Shown here: in pieces, positions 56,301 through 64,000 of the stretch | Layout: each line of letters starts with the position of its first letter | Numbering within the stretch: the first letter of the stretch is position 1 | DNA from: Prinia subflava | Taxonomy: Eukaryota; Chordata; Aves; Passeriformes; Cisticolidae | Direction of reading: 5' to 3' | NCBI RefSeq assembly: GCF_021018805.1 | Contig: NC_086266.1 | Coordinates: 6,386,001-6,450,000, forward strand | DNA: 64,000 bases | Position numbers and translations under genes: made by a program | The notes under the pieces: generated by a model | Database searches by the model: none | Told to the model about the DNA's origin: nothing | What the model saw: the letters and a program-made list of their open reading frames with translations, nothing else

Positions 56301-59300
56301 TGCTCAAGGTCACAGCAGATCAGTGCAGGAATGAGGAAAATGCAGGGATTTTTAAATATTTTATTTTTTACTTTATTTTTTACTGTCTGAAACCCTGTGC
56401 TGGAGGTCATATGGCTCTCTGTGCCTCTTAATTAAATCCATTGCTGGTGCTCAACTGGTACATCTGAATGGCCAAGAATCTTTTACGTCTTTTACCTGAG
56501 AAATATTACAATCCTTTTTGATTTCCATGCTTTTGTGAGTGAATTTTCACACTTTCATAGCTTGTTTTTCTTGCTGCTATTAATGCAAATACTAAAATAT
56601 TAAAGCTGCCATGTGAAGTTTCTTAGCTTAGAAACCTGGTGACTTTAAACAGGTTTTATCATAAAATAGAAATATGGTGTGGTATCCTGGTCAACATCTG
56701 TTGTGGTTTAATTTAAACCCAGCTTCCAGAGTCCAGTACTCAATTTAAAATAATTCATATCAGTCATTTGTCACATGCATTTACAAGGCCTAATGTCTTT
56801 GGATCTAATGTTGCTTACACTTATCATTCCTATCAGATATGTAGTTAATTAAAAATGGGCATCTTTTAAATCTTGAACATCTTAATAATGTCTCACTTTT
56901 TTTGCCTAAATTCATACCAGTAAATCATTGAAGAAAATGCAGCTTTTCTCACTAACAAATTGTCCCATCTCAATTTGATTGCAAGTGGTTAAGTTTTATC
57001 CTAGATAAAAAACAGGACTCATTTTCTATCATAGCAATAACTTCTTAGTCAATATTATCATAAATAATTAGAAACTACTCAGTTTACCCAGTCCAGTTGT
57101 TGGTTAAGCTTGTGATTAATAGGAAAATGAGAGTGTCTTCTCTTTATGGATGGTAGATTTTGTGCATGGTCTTTTTAGGTGTTAGATACATTTCCTGTTT
57201 CCTACTCCTCTTAAAAAAATACTTCATTAAAGAACAAATTAAAATGAAGGTTTTTGTTTTGCTAAGAACCAAAGTCAGCCTTTTAAAGGTGGCTTGTGTA
57301 GAGGTAAGTATTGCCACCCACTTTGCTAATGCACTTGCCAAAAAAGTCAAAGGCAAGACTTTGACGATTCAATTTCATTTTTTTCTGGTCATTTAGGTTT
57401 TTTTCTCTTCCAAAACTTTGGGTTTCTGTTAAACAAGAAGAGTAGCCAGACCACTGCTCTCTGCATTTTCTGGAGTAGCAGTCAAGGTTAATAATTTATG
57501 TTGAAAGCTGTTTAAGGAAAGACAACCTGTGACATTCCAAGCAGTTTCATTTTGAAGAAAAAGTTCTGACCATTAAGAGATGGAAGAAATGTAGTCTGAA
57601 CTTCTTATATGAGGAACTGTTTATTTCTGTTGCTGTTACACATGATTTAAAAAAAATCAACAACCAACCAAACCCTAAATCCCTTTTCCAAATATCCTCT
57701 GGGAGGACCTAATGCAAAAAGAATTTGGAAGATGATGTTACTTATCTGTGGACTTTAGTAAGTTTTCTTTGGGTTCATGCTGTGATTTCTTGATAGATGT
57801 GGAATTAAAGTTCTCCAAGGGTACTGCTTGGTAAAGTTTTAATCAGCTTTTTCTTTTCAAGAGAGAATGGGAGGGTGTGTTTTGGATGCTGATGGATGAT
57901 CTGACTCACTGAACAATCTGAAATGTTTCTTAAACTATTTTGCTTCCATCTTTTAATAATAATTCAATATAAATTAGTGTGAGAGTGTTTTTAAAAACTA
58001 CACTTGCTCAAAAATTGGAAAATACTGTGTGGAGTGTCAGGAAAGATAGCTTGGGAAGATTCCTTTTGAAAAATTCTTCTGTTTTAGGGACACATGGCAG
58101 GCTGGAAAATGAAATGCTGATTGTTAAAAGCCTATTTTATGGTGCTCCATAGAAGCAACAGCTCAGTTTTCTGTTGTATAGGAAGCTTTGCTTGAGGGGT
58201 CCCTGTTCCTTGGCCATTCCCAGGTGAAGCCTGGGCTGTGGGTCAGTTCCGTGGCTTTTAGCTGCTGTTTTGACTGGTGTGAGAGCTGTCCCATCCTGAG
58301 CTGTGTACACACAGCGTGCATTCATTCTCCCAAAAGGCAAGACAGATGGGCTTTCACCTAGAAAACACAGATTTCATTTAAAATGGATGGCCTCAGAGTG
58401 AAAACTGTAGTACTCCTGATATTTATATCAGGAAGACCTGGTTTATTTTTTTTCTCCTGGGAGTACAAGTACTTTAAGTCCACTATTTTCCTGTGCTTTT
58501 GACATACCTGCCTTGGATAGCCTCAGACAAGATTTTTACATTGCAAGTGCATATAAAGAAATGATTTTTCCATAGTCCCTTGTGCATTAGGTGGAAACTT
58601 GTTCTGCAGTGAAACTGTGGGAAGCAGAGTGGACAGTTTGTGGAGCAGGGAATGAGATGATGATTTTTACCTGAAATTCAGGTCCTGTAGTGTTGGTCAG
58701 ACTTTTTGGGGATAAACACATCAGGGATTTTGCAAGAGCTGCTGTAAGGCAATTGCTTGTGGTTAGTTATCCAGATAGACCATGAATAAAATGAAATCTC
58801 TTAAGTCTGTACATTTTATAACCATTTCAAGTTTGCTGTAAAGCAGGAAACTTCTCTTTTAAAGGAGCTTTACACAAACCTGCTTTTTAAAAGCAACTCA
58901 ACACATTACATTTAATGTGAGGTTTTTTTGCTGATAGATCCTGTCTTGCCACAATGACTTTTCATCACGTGTCTTTTTTTTTTTGTTCAGCTTTCAGCCC
59001 TTTTTTTGAAGTTCTGAATGGTGTAGGATAACACTTGTCGTTCATAGATTGACTTGAACAATGGAATAAATAGTGTTTTCTGTTTTACTTCAAAGAATTG
59101 CCAAGAAAATGCTTTTAGAAGAAATCAAAGCCAATCTTTCCTCTGATGAGGATACGTCTTCAGATGAGCAGCCGGAGGAAGGGAAGAAGAAACCTGCAAA
59201 GCAAACTGAAAACACAGCAAATGATGGTAAGCACAAAAAAAATCTGGGAAAAAAGTGGTGCTGTGCCACCTGTCATGATTCCAAGGGTCACTTGGGAAAA

Positions 59301-62300
59301 GGATGATTGTTAAAGCTTTCAGCAAAAATTATTACTGATTTTGATATGTGGTTGTCACACAGATGCCAATGTACGTGGTCGTGAGGATTATCATCCCTTT
59401 TAGTCTTCTGTACGTTTACTTTTCTGTTATAGTCTGATTTTTGTAGGCAATTAAGAAATCCTAGGGGTTTTTGAGGGTTCATCTCTATAGAACAGTAAGT
59501 TCTGCAAAAGCACAGGAGGGATTTGGCTTAACACACTCACTGGAACAGGCAGTGCAAGCATTCAGGCAGTGGGAAATACGAAACATTTGAGGAAACTGGG
59601 ATGTTGATGCTTGTAATACCCTGGGAAAGCACAGGATTTAGCCTAAATTAATTCAGATTTTAATTCTTGCCCAGTTTATGTAAGATAAGAAAGTGACTGG
59701 TGTGCATGTGGTACTGACTCTTGTGTGTGACAGGAGAGAAGGAAAAGGAAGAGAAGAAGTCTGAAAAGGAAGAAGGTGGTTCTGAGTCGGATTCAGAGGA
59801 AGAGGAAACATCCAAGAAGCCCAGATACAGACACAGACTGCTGAGGCAGAAGCTCACTGTGAGTGATGGGGAGTCTGGAGAAGAAAAAAAGGCGGCGAAA
59901 CCAAAGGACAAAAAAGAAGGGGGAAAGCGGCGAAATAGAAGGAAAGGTAAATAATCCACATCTCTTTTTTTGGTCATAAAAAGTACTTGCTTCTGTAAAA
60001 TAAATCCAAAGTTTGTCAGAATGGAAATCTCAACCTTTGTGATTTTTTTTTTTTATTCCTGTATAAACTTCCTTGTGTATGAAATCTAGCATTCCCTTCT
60101 CTTTGTTTGATAAAGAGTTTGATTTGAAATGTCAAATACAAGTGCAGCCCTCTCCACTCGCTGCATCCCGTGGAGTCTTAGAATTTCTCTCCTAAACAGC
60201 AGAGGCAAGGCCAGAATGTCTGAATGTGGGGAGATCAGCCTTGTCCTTGATGTGATTTCTCTGTTGGGCTGGCAGTGGTGCCTGGGGAGCTGTGCATGCT
60301 GGAATTGCAGTGGAGCAGGCTGGAGCTCAGCACCAGGGGGCACTGTGAAACGAGCCTGGCCTGGGGCTTCACTGCTGCAGGCACAACAAAGAGCCTGAGG
60401 GAGTTTCCTGGCCAGGAAAGGTGCACTGGGCTTCCCTGGTCCCTGTAGTGCACTCATGCCAGGCAGCTTTTGTGGTCTTCCACAGAATAAAAGATGCAAT
60501 GTGATTTTTGTAGCGTTTTCCTCCGTGAAAACTCTCATTTTTATCTGTTTGCATATTCATGTTTTTCCTCCCTTATAGGATTAAAACTCTATCTACAGCA
60601 TTTCATGCAAGAGGAATAACTGTAAATTACCTTTGAATTAATGTGCAAATAAGAGGCAGCTCAGGGTTCTTTAGTGGAAGCCTTTGAAGTTTACTGCCCT
60701 CAAATAGAACAATATATTTGATTTCAGTTTGCCCTTTTTAGCCCTATGTTATTAATGTTACCTTTCCGCGTGTATGTAGAACAACTCATGTTTTAAGCCT
60801 TGTCATTCATAAAATAATTAACACTTAAAACAATTAAACTTTCCACTGTGTTCAAGGTCAAGCTGAAATTAAAGGTGTTAAATGCCACGCTGGTGTCTTC
60901 ATTACCTAAAAATGCCAGTGATAGCTCCTCAAAGTGGTAGGAGAGTATTGCTAATGCTGCTCTTCTGGGTGTATTTTAATTGCTTTTTGAGCTTGCATTA
61001 GCTGAGGAAATGCCAAGCCATAAATGTAGCAATGCAATTTTATATTTTATGTGTAAACAAGGGCCCTTTTCTCAAAGTATAATTATAAAATGGCATGTAA
61101 AGCATTTGAAACAAAAGCTTCTGTTTAACTAAAAATCACCTTTTGTTTTCTGAAGTCCCATAGTGTTCCCCACAATTCTCCTCCATCATTTAATGCTCTC
61201 TTCCATTTGCTTGTAAAATAAATGTAGATGTTCTTGCATAAGGACCTCAAGTCCACGAGGACTCAGCTAGTGCTTAAATTTTAACCTTTTCTTCTCTGTA
61301 GCCCTTTTATCCTATAAATACGGGTCTGAAATGAACCCTGGCAGTGCTGGCTGCTCTTTAGCAGTTTGGAGCTGCTGTGCAGTGATGCTCACATGAAATA
61401 AATGCTGCTTTCTTTTCCAAGTGAGCAGTGATGACTCCAATGACTCCGAGTTCCACGAGTCTGCCGTGAGTGAAGAGGTCAGTGAGTCTGAGGACGAGCA
61501 ACGGCCAAGAACAAGGTGGGAAGAAAACTGAACTGTGCTCATTGCCCTGTGTTTATTTGGGGTTTTAATAGTGCAGTCCATGCAGGGAGATGGTGAAAGT
61601 TAAAACACTTTGGAGCAGTTCTTAAAACCCTTGATGATATTTCTGTAGGAATTCTGGAACATTAACTTCTGTTGCAGCAAATGTGGGAAATTTGAATTTG
61701 TACCACAGTACACAACAATTTGATAAGCCAGTACAAAAAAATCAACAAAAAAAAAGACATTTTAATGCAAATACATCACTGTCAAGTGGTGGATTGCAGT
61801 ATAAAATTAATGCTTTGTAGTTCTGAGATTCTGTAGGGTTTTCTCATTGCTCTGTGTGTCCAGTGGGCTGAGCAGGAGGGAATTTGAGAGTCAGCCCTAA
61901 CTGCACAAAAGGAGTGCATATGTTATTAATTAATGATACAGGACTCCTTTACCACTGTTTTTCAGTGGGGCAGAGGATTATTATGGTTAATCAGTAATAT
62001 TGCCTTTTTGCTTTTTTTAATAGATCTGCCAAAAAAGCTGAGGCCGAAGAAAACCAGCGCAGCTACAAACAGAAAAAGAAACGAAGGAGGATAAAGGTTC
62101 AAGAGGATTCATCAAGTGAAAATGAGAATAAGGTGCTGTATCATGTTTTTAAATAATAATTAGGGAGTTCCTGTCTCTCTTGCCAGCTGCTCAGGGTATC
62201 TCAAACAGCTCTGCACAAGAGACAGTAAAAATAAAATTTTCTCACTGTGAATTCAGGCTACAATTTGTAAAATGCCATCATTGTGGAGATAAAACATGTT

Positions 62301-63953
62301 GAACTAAAACCTTTCCTGTTTAGATCTTGATTAAAATGCATGATACTGAAGTAAATAGAATTTTTAATCTAAATGTAGATGAGACAAATTGTAGATCAAG
62401 GCTTTGGTAGTGTTGGGGCTTCTTTTCCTGTGTGGTGTAGGTAAGGGCTGATCTGATTTAGCACCAGTAGAACAGGAAAAAAAGTGTTTTATCATTAGTT
62501 ACTATCAAATTATAGCAGTGCCTTCAGTACTGCCTTTGCACAGCTGGCCTTATCTTTGGTATTTCAGAATATGTTAGAGTTAAGGTGGCACTTCTTTTGT
62601 CAGACTTTTTAAAAAGGCCTCTTTTCTTATTTGCTGAATTTCACCTGTGTGTGTGAGAATTTCTGGGAGCTTGTCTAAGACAGAAGGGTTTGATGGTTTG
62701 TGCCATGATTTTCTTGCTAATGTGTACTTTATTTAATTTCTAACAGAGTAAATCTGAGAATGAGGACAATGATGACTCAAAATCTCCTGGAAAAGGCAGG
62801 AAGAAAATCAGGAAAATTATTAAGGATGATAAGCTTAGAACAGAGACACAAAATGCACTTAAAGAAGAAGAAGAAAGAAGAAAACGTATAGCAGAGAGAG
62901 AACGGGAGAGAGAGAAATTGAGAGAGGTATGGTCTGGTTTCTGTGTAAAATTCTGTGAATTTCTGAGGATGTTTAAGATGATAAATTTGATGTAAATTTG
63001 ATAAATGTAATTTGATGACCACTTTTTGAAAACTGCTTACATGCAGCCTCATAAGGCACCAGTTTTGTCTGCAGTTCCCTGCAGGTTGACCTTGGTAAGT
63101 TTTGTTTGCCTGCTGTGACCTTAGAAAGTTGTTTCAGTTCCCTGCTGCTTCACTTCAGTGCCAGAGTAAGTTATGATGCAGTAAAGAGCTGAAAGTTTCT
63201 CTTTACTAAATAAATTATGACTTCCAGTACTGGTAGATGTGAAGTGTCTCAAACACGGGGTGTTACTCATTGAGAATATTCCTCTGATGCCCTGTTTCTG
63301 TTTGCAGGTGATAGAGATTGAAGATGCCTCCCCTCTGAAATGTCCCATTACAACCAAGCTGGTTTTAGATGAAGATGAAGAAACCAAAGAACCATTAGTG
63401 CAAGTTCACAGGAGTATAGTGACCAGACTGAAGCCACACCAAGTAGATGGTAAGAAAAGAGTTTAAAGAAAAAAATAAAGAAATTTTTTTCTCCCCAGGG
63501 GGACAGCACCTTATGCAGACTGAATTAGAATAATAAAAACTCCTGGACTGGCAAAACCAGAATGTATCTTCTCTTCTCTCTGTCCCCAAGATCAGGCAAT
63601 CTGCATCCTCACAGGAATATTTTCCAACCCAGTTGCCACATCTTCAATGAAGCTGTGAATATAATCAAGTCAGAGACAAATATCATCCCACATACAACCC
63701 ACAGGACAGAAATGAATCAATAATTACCCTGACAATTGCTTTCCTAAGAGTTAACATGATCTCAGTGATCACAGCATGCTCTTATCGGGTGAACTTTAAT
63801 AGAATGAATGTTTAATCAGAACATTTTCACTAATTTTCTTCAGGTGTTCAGTTCATGTGGGATTGCTGTTGTGAATCTGTAAAAAAAACCAAGACATCTC
63901 CTGGCTCTGGCTGCATTCTTGCTCACTGTATGGGCCTGGGGAAAACATTACAG
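23365..63953 (+). CDS. ATRX: ATRX, SNF2-family chromatin remodeller (5' part, exons 1-17; continues beyond window)
   Basis: Nuclear ATP-dependent remodeller that, with DAXX, deposits histone H3.3 at telomeres, pericentromeres and G-rich repeats. Seventeen coding exons (listed separately) join in phase to 1570 codons; the Walker A lysine is about residue 1567 versus 1600 in human. In order: N-terminal [23 protein letters not shown] domain about 163-290 with a GATA-like finger (CTAC...CKTC) and a PHD finger ([19 protein letters not shown]); an HP1-binding PxVxL-type motif LVVKL at 587-591; a long Lys/Ser/Glu-rich disordered region; the DAXX-binding helix [14 protein letters not shown] across exons 10/11; and the start of the ATPase with AHCMGLGKT. 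The stretch from exon 13 onward is nearly identical to mammals. Differences: a shorter exon 9 region and no poly-Glu tract. Only the 5' half of the gene is here. Confidence 0.98.
25785..25850 (+). repeat. T/G-rich low-complexity tract
   Basis: Runs of T separated by G doublets or triplets (for example GGTTTGGTTTTTTTTG). Similar but shorter patches occur at 26926-26960 and 40725-40760. Confidence 0.7.
28138..28200 (+). mobile_element. Possible CR1-like fragment
   Basis: GAGAAGTGCTTCACTGTGATAATGGTCAAACAC resembles the CR1 stretch with CTTCTTTACTGTGAGGGTG...CAC, but is short and diverged. The following GC-rich sequence to about 28400 is not assigned. Confidence 0.3.
30097..30362. mobile_element. 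Degenerate avian interspersed repeat, left part
   Basis: The motif CCAGTGTGG followed by TCCTTCCCACGGGCTGCAG recurs about every 40-50 bases. From memory this pattern belongs to a repeat widespread in bird genomes; I cannot name its class with certainty. It appears to be interrupted at 30363 by the LTR-like block and may resume near 30753. Confidence 0.4.
30363..30682 (-). mobile_element. Probable LTR, 320 bp
   Basis: The block starts TGTTAAAGG and ends TTGCTAACA on the plus strand, again TGTT...AACA termini. A minus-strand AATAAA lies close to the left end (near 30388-30393) and a minus-strand TATAAA-like element near 30482, the spacing expected of an LTR read leftward. It differs in sequence and length from the LTR at 18878. 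No clear target-site duplication or viral gene is visible. Confidence 0.55.
30753..31110. mobile_element. Degenerate avian interspersed repeat, right part
   Basis: CTGCCTGGGCTGCAGATGG, then GTGTCTGCAGGG, then TGATGGGCTCAGCCTTGGCC and AGCAGCGTGTCCCTCTTGGA. I recognise this order from repetitive bird DNA. It likely pairs with the 30097-30362 segment, the LTR having inserted between them. No coding capacity is claimed. Confidence 0.4.
34061..34173 (+). CDS. ATRX: ATRX coding exon 2
   Basis: Acceptor TTTTAACAG, donor GTAAAA. It encodes (S)[19 protein letters not shown] and [18 protein letters not shown], the conserved N-terminal segment of ATRX. Ends in phase 1. Confidence 0.96.
34174..37096 (+). 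other. ATRX: ATRX intron 2
   Basis: 2.9 kb. Mostly AT-rich; a GC-rich stretch at about 35740-36100 stands out but shows no exon-like or recognised repeat structure. Confidence 0.85.
37097..37152 (+). CDS. ATRX: ATRX coding exon 3
   Basis: Acceptor CTCCATAG, donor GTAGGA. It encodes [19 protein letters not shown], weakly similar to the human KISGSG...MMENSKEE exon, with phase preserved. Confidence 0.88.
37986..38038 (+). CDS. ATRX: ATRX coding exon 4
   Basis: Acceptor TTTCTAG, donor GTTGGT (a weak donor). It encodes [17 protein letters not shown](R), matching the human serine-rich GTSSSEKSKSSGSSRSKR. Confidence 0.93.
39599..39723 (+). CDS. ATRX: ATRX coding exon 5
   Basis: Acceptor CTGTGCAG, donor GTAGGT. 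It encodes (R)[14 protein letters not shown] through [17 protein letters not shown] to MQSLPK, aligned without gaps to human. Confidence 0.96.
40882..41001 (+). CDS. ATRX: ATRX coding exon 6 (symmetric, skippable)
   Basis: Acceptor CATTCTAG, donor GTAAAT. 120 bases, phase 1 to phase 1, encode [20 protein letters not shown] and [20 protein letters not shown]. The human counterpart is alternatively spliced; here too skipping keeps frame. It is two codons longer than human. Confidence 0.95.
41002..44009 (+). other. ATRX: ATRX intron 6
   Basis: 3.0 kb. It contains a short CA repeat near 41737-41748 and a GC-richer stretch at about 42510-42960 that I could not classify. No extra exon seen. Confidence 0.85.
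44010..44119 (+). CDS. ATRX: ATRX coding exon 7 (ADD domain, GATA-like finger)
   Basis: Acceptor CTCCATAG, donor GTATGT. It encodes [20 protein letters not shown] and [17 protein letters not shown], with the first zinc-binding CxxC pair of the ADD domain. Confidence 0.97.
46172..46239 (+). CDS. ATRX: ATRX coding exon 8 (ADD domain)
   Basis: Acceptor TTCTTCACAG, donor GTAAGT. It encodes [18 protein letters not shown] and DEQC(R), completing the GATA-like finger (C of TCYKYY) and entering the PHD finger. The donor lies at the edge of a tandem array. Confidence 0.97.
46240..46898. repeat. 35/33-bp minisatellite starting at the ATRX exon 8 donor
   Basis: About 19 copies of a unit starting CAGTGTGTGCAAAATGGG and continuing AAAGTGTGCAAAGACTG. 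Units are 35 bp at both ends of the array and 33 bp (loss of a TG) in the middle, 46550-46720. The donor sequence GTAAGTGTACAAAACTGCAG aligns with the unit segment GAAAGTGTGCAAAGACTGCAG, so the splice site looks like a diverged edge unit or the seed of the array. No frame on either strand contains a stop across most of the array. Confidence 0.95.
47708..50694 (+). CDS. ATRX: ATRX coding exon 9 (2987 bases; PHD finger, HP1 motif, disordered region)
   Basis: Acceptor CATTGCAG, donor GTGTGC. It starts with (R)[19 protein letters not shown], then [13 protein letters not shown], completing the ADD domain by [17 protein letters not shown] helical segment follows ([20 protein letters not shown]), then an acidic/basic disordered region. 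[10 protein letters not shown] (587 onward) is the HP1-binding motif. Residues 615-650 are a six-fold DADASK-type repeat. [16 protein letters not shown] (about 685-700) is strongly conserved. About residues 900-1180 form Lys/Ser/Glu-rich imperfect repeats. The end, [14 protein letters not shown]...GFCQSSG, matches human. Human exon 9 is slightly longer (about 3.07 kb). Confidence 0.97.
48885..48992 (+). repeat. ATRX: 18-bp coding minisatellite in ATRX exon 9
   Basis: Six in-frame 18-bp units encode [30 protein letters not shown] and KDIDES. The DNA copies are similar enough (GATGCATCTAAAGA core) to indicate recent local duplication. The human protein has no such repeat at the corresponding place, as far as I recall it. 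Confidence 0.9.
51880..52037 (+). mobile_element. CR1 fragment in ATRX intron 9
   Basis: AACTTGACTGGCCGAGGCCC, then TTTGGAGTTAGC, TTGGAGTGGAGCATGTCTAG, CTCCTTCAGC and ATTGTTTGATTCTGTGA follow the CR1 3' consensus in order (TGACTGGAC, TTGGACTAGATG, TCCCTTCCA, ATTCTATGATTCTGTGA). It is older and more diverged than the fragment at 18515. Confidence 0.7.
53126..53204 (+). CDS. ATRX: ATRX coding exon 10
   Basis: Acceptor TCTTTTCAG, donor GTATGA. It encodes (G)[19 protein letters not shown] and DDDPEN(R), the acidic stretch preceding the DAXX-binding helix. The donor is bypassed without a stop codon (see the alternative 3' end). Confidence 0.96.
53205..55370 (+). other. ATRX: Candidate alternative terminal exon: truncated ATRX isoform
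   Basis: Reading through the exon 10 donor keeps the frame open for 70 more codons to TGA at 53416-53418. The tail is highly basic (22 Lys/Arg, 3 acidic) and contains PRRGRKP (53248-53268), resembling an AT-hook core. Base composition of 53230-53410 is CpG- and GC-rich, unlike the AT-rich intron around it, which suggests coding constraint. AATAAA signals follow at 53666, 53902, 54793 and 55346, the last with a strong T-rich downstream element. A truncated ATRX isoform (ATRXt) made by intron retention and intronic polyadenylation is known in mammals. Here the product would be about 1314 aa, with the ADD domain but no ATPase. Confidence 0.6.
55346..55351 (+). terminator. ATRX: Intronic poly(A) signal in ATRX intron 10
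   Basis: GGTTACAATAAATTTTTG followed by TTTTTCTTG is the best-formed of four AATAAA signals in the 2.2 kb after the intronic stop codon. The earliest is at 53666-53671. Confidence 0.5.
55372..59095 (+). other. ATRX: Remainder of ATRX intron 10
   Basis: About 3.7 kb of AT-rich sequence with no recognised exon, repeat family or RNA gene. Confidence 0.7.
59096..59226 (+). CDS. ATRX: ATRX coding exon 11 (DAXX-binding helix)
   Basis: Acceptor CTTCAAAG, donor GTAAGC. It encodes (R)[19 protein letters not shown] and [19 protein letters not shown]. The [14 protein letters not shown] amphipathic helix corresponds to the DAXX-binding motif of human ATRX and is unchanged. Confidence 0.96.
59734..59946 (+). 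CDS. ATRX: ATRX coding exon 12
   Basis: Acceptor GTGTGACAG, donor GTAAAT. It encodes an acidic/lysine-rich start, then [20 protein letters not shown] and [20 protein letters not shown]. The RYRHRLLR...[14 protein letters not shown] block is conserved with human. Confidence 0.96.
59947..61421 (+). other. ATRX: ATRX intron 12
   Basis: 1.5 kb. A GC-richer stretch at about 60130-60440 is unclassified. Otherwise AT-rich, with no exon seen. Confidence 0.8.
61422..61515 (+). CDS. ATRX: ATRX coding exon 13
   Basis: Acceptor TTTTCCAAG, donor GTGGGA. It encodes [20 protein letters not shown] and [11 protein letters not shown](R), near-identical to human around [17 protein letters not shown]. Confidence 0.96.
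62024..62132 (+). CDS. ATRX: ATRX coding exon 14
   Basis: Acceptor TTTTAATAG, donor GTGCTG (weak). It encodes [20 protein letters not shown] then [16 protein letters not shown]. Ends in phase 0 where human continues into a glutamate-rich tract. Confidence 0.96.
62747..62926 (+). CDS. ATRX: ATRX coding exon 15
   Basis: Acceptor TTCTAACAG, donor GTATGG. It encodes [20 protein letters not shown], then [19 protein letters not shown] and the charged helix [16 protein letters not shown]. The long poly-Glu run of mammals is missing before [11 protein letters not shown]. Confidence 0.96.
63308..63449 (+). CDS. ATRX: ATRX coding exon 16
   Basis: Acceptor GTTTGCAG, donor GTAAGA. It encodes [38 protein letters not shown] and TRLKPHQVD, leading into the ATPase domain; KPHQVDGVQFMW spans into the next exon. 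Confidence 0.97.
63844..63953 (+). CDS. ATRX: ATRX coding exon 17 (Walker A motif)
   Basis: Acceptor TTCTTCAG, donor GTGAGA. It encodes [20 protein letters not shown] and [23 protein letters not shown] is helicase motif I with the ATP-binding lysine. The gene continues past the right edge. Confidence 0.97.
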
Positions 63954-64000
63954 GTGAGAAACAAAACTTATTTCCAAGTGCTGTGTAGTTCTCTTGCAAC

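Noticed and set aside
59227..59306. Read-through of ATRX exon 11 into intron 11 as the source of the truncated isoform
   Set aside because: The extension is only 26 codons, the intron is about 0.5 kb, and I found no AATAAA in it; intron 10 has a longer, CpG-rich extension and good poly(A) signals. Since the mammalian isoform is reported for intron 11, this stays a weaker alternative.

Overview
The window is vertebrate nuclear DNA and almost certainly avian; a songbird is my best guess. Genes carry GT-AG introns, are compact by mammalian standards and sit behind CpG-island promoters. Several 3'-end fragments resemble the avian CR1 LINE, and two segments look like avian endogenous-retrovirus LTRs. 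Gene order matches the human Xq21.1 block ATRX-MAGT1-COX7B-ATP7A. In birds this block is autosomal (chromosome 4 or 4A), which is inferred here from synteny and not visible in the sequence.

Layout, left to right. 1-700: a CpG island with three CACGTGAC elements and a minus-strand splice donor, most likely the non-coding first exon and promoter of ATP7A, whose body would lie left of the window. 1315-3500 (-): complete COX7B, 3 coding exons, 78 aa. 3755-3871 (+): an intron-containing tRNA-Leu(CAA) gene. 5330-17270 (+): complete MAGT1, 10 coding exons, 332 aa, with a 1.7-kb minisatellite starting just after the exon 4 donor. 17270-22960: intergenic DNA with a CR1 fragment, a probable solo LTR and two minisatellites. 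22960-64000 (+): the 5' part of ATRX, 17 coding exons giving 1570 codons, from the start codon through the Walker A motif of the SNF2 ATPase; the rest lies off the right edge.

The genes are functionally varied. COX7B is a structural subunit of the copper enzyme cytochrome c oxidase. ATP7A, if present, is the trans-Golgi copper pump. MAGT1 is the oxidoreductase subunit of the STT3B oligosaccharyltransferase. ATRX is a chromatin remodeller that reads H3K9me3/unmodified H3K4 through its ADD domain and deposits H3.3 with DAXX.

The most interesting signals are these. (1) The intron after ATRX exon 10 stays open for 70 very basic codons and is followed by poly(A) signals; this is the expected structure of a truncated ATRX isoform, here cut before the DAXX-binding helix. 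(2) A 35/33-bp tandem array in ATRX intron 8 appears to have grown out of the exon 8 splice donor itself. (3) A second donor-adjacent minisatellite lies in MAGT1 intron 4. (4) Two G-rich minisatellites lie directly upstream of the promoter of ATRX, whose protein is known to bind such repeats. (5) ATRX has lineage-type changes: an 18-bp coding repeat in exon 9, and no poly-glutamate tract at the exon 14/15 junction.

Coordinates come from reading exon boundaries by eye. Reading phase was checked exon by exon and is consistent through COX7B, MAGT1 and ATRX. Family and ortholog statements rest on remembered sequences; no search was run.
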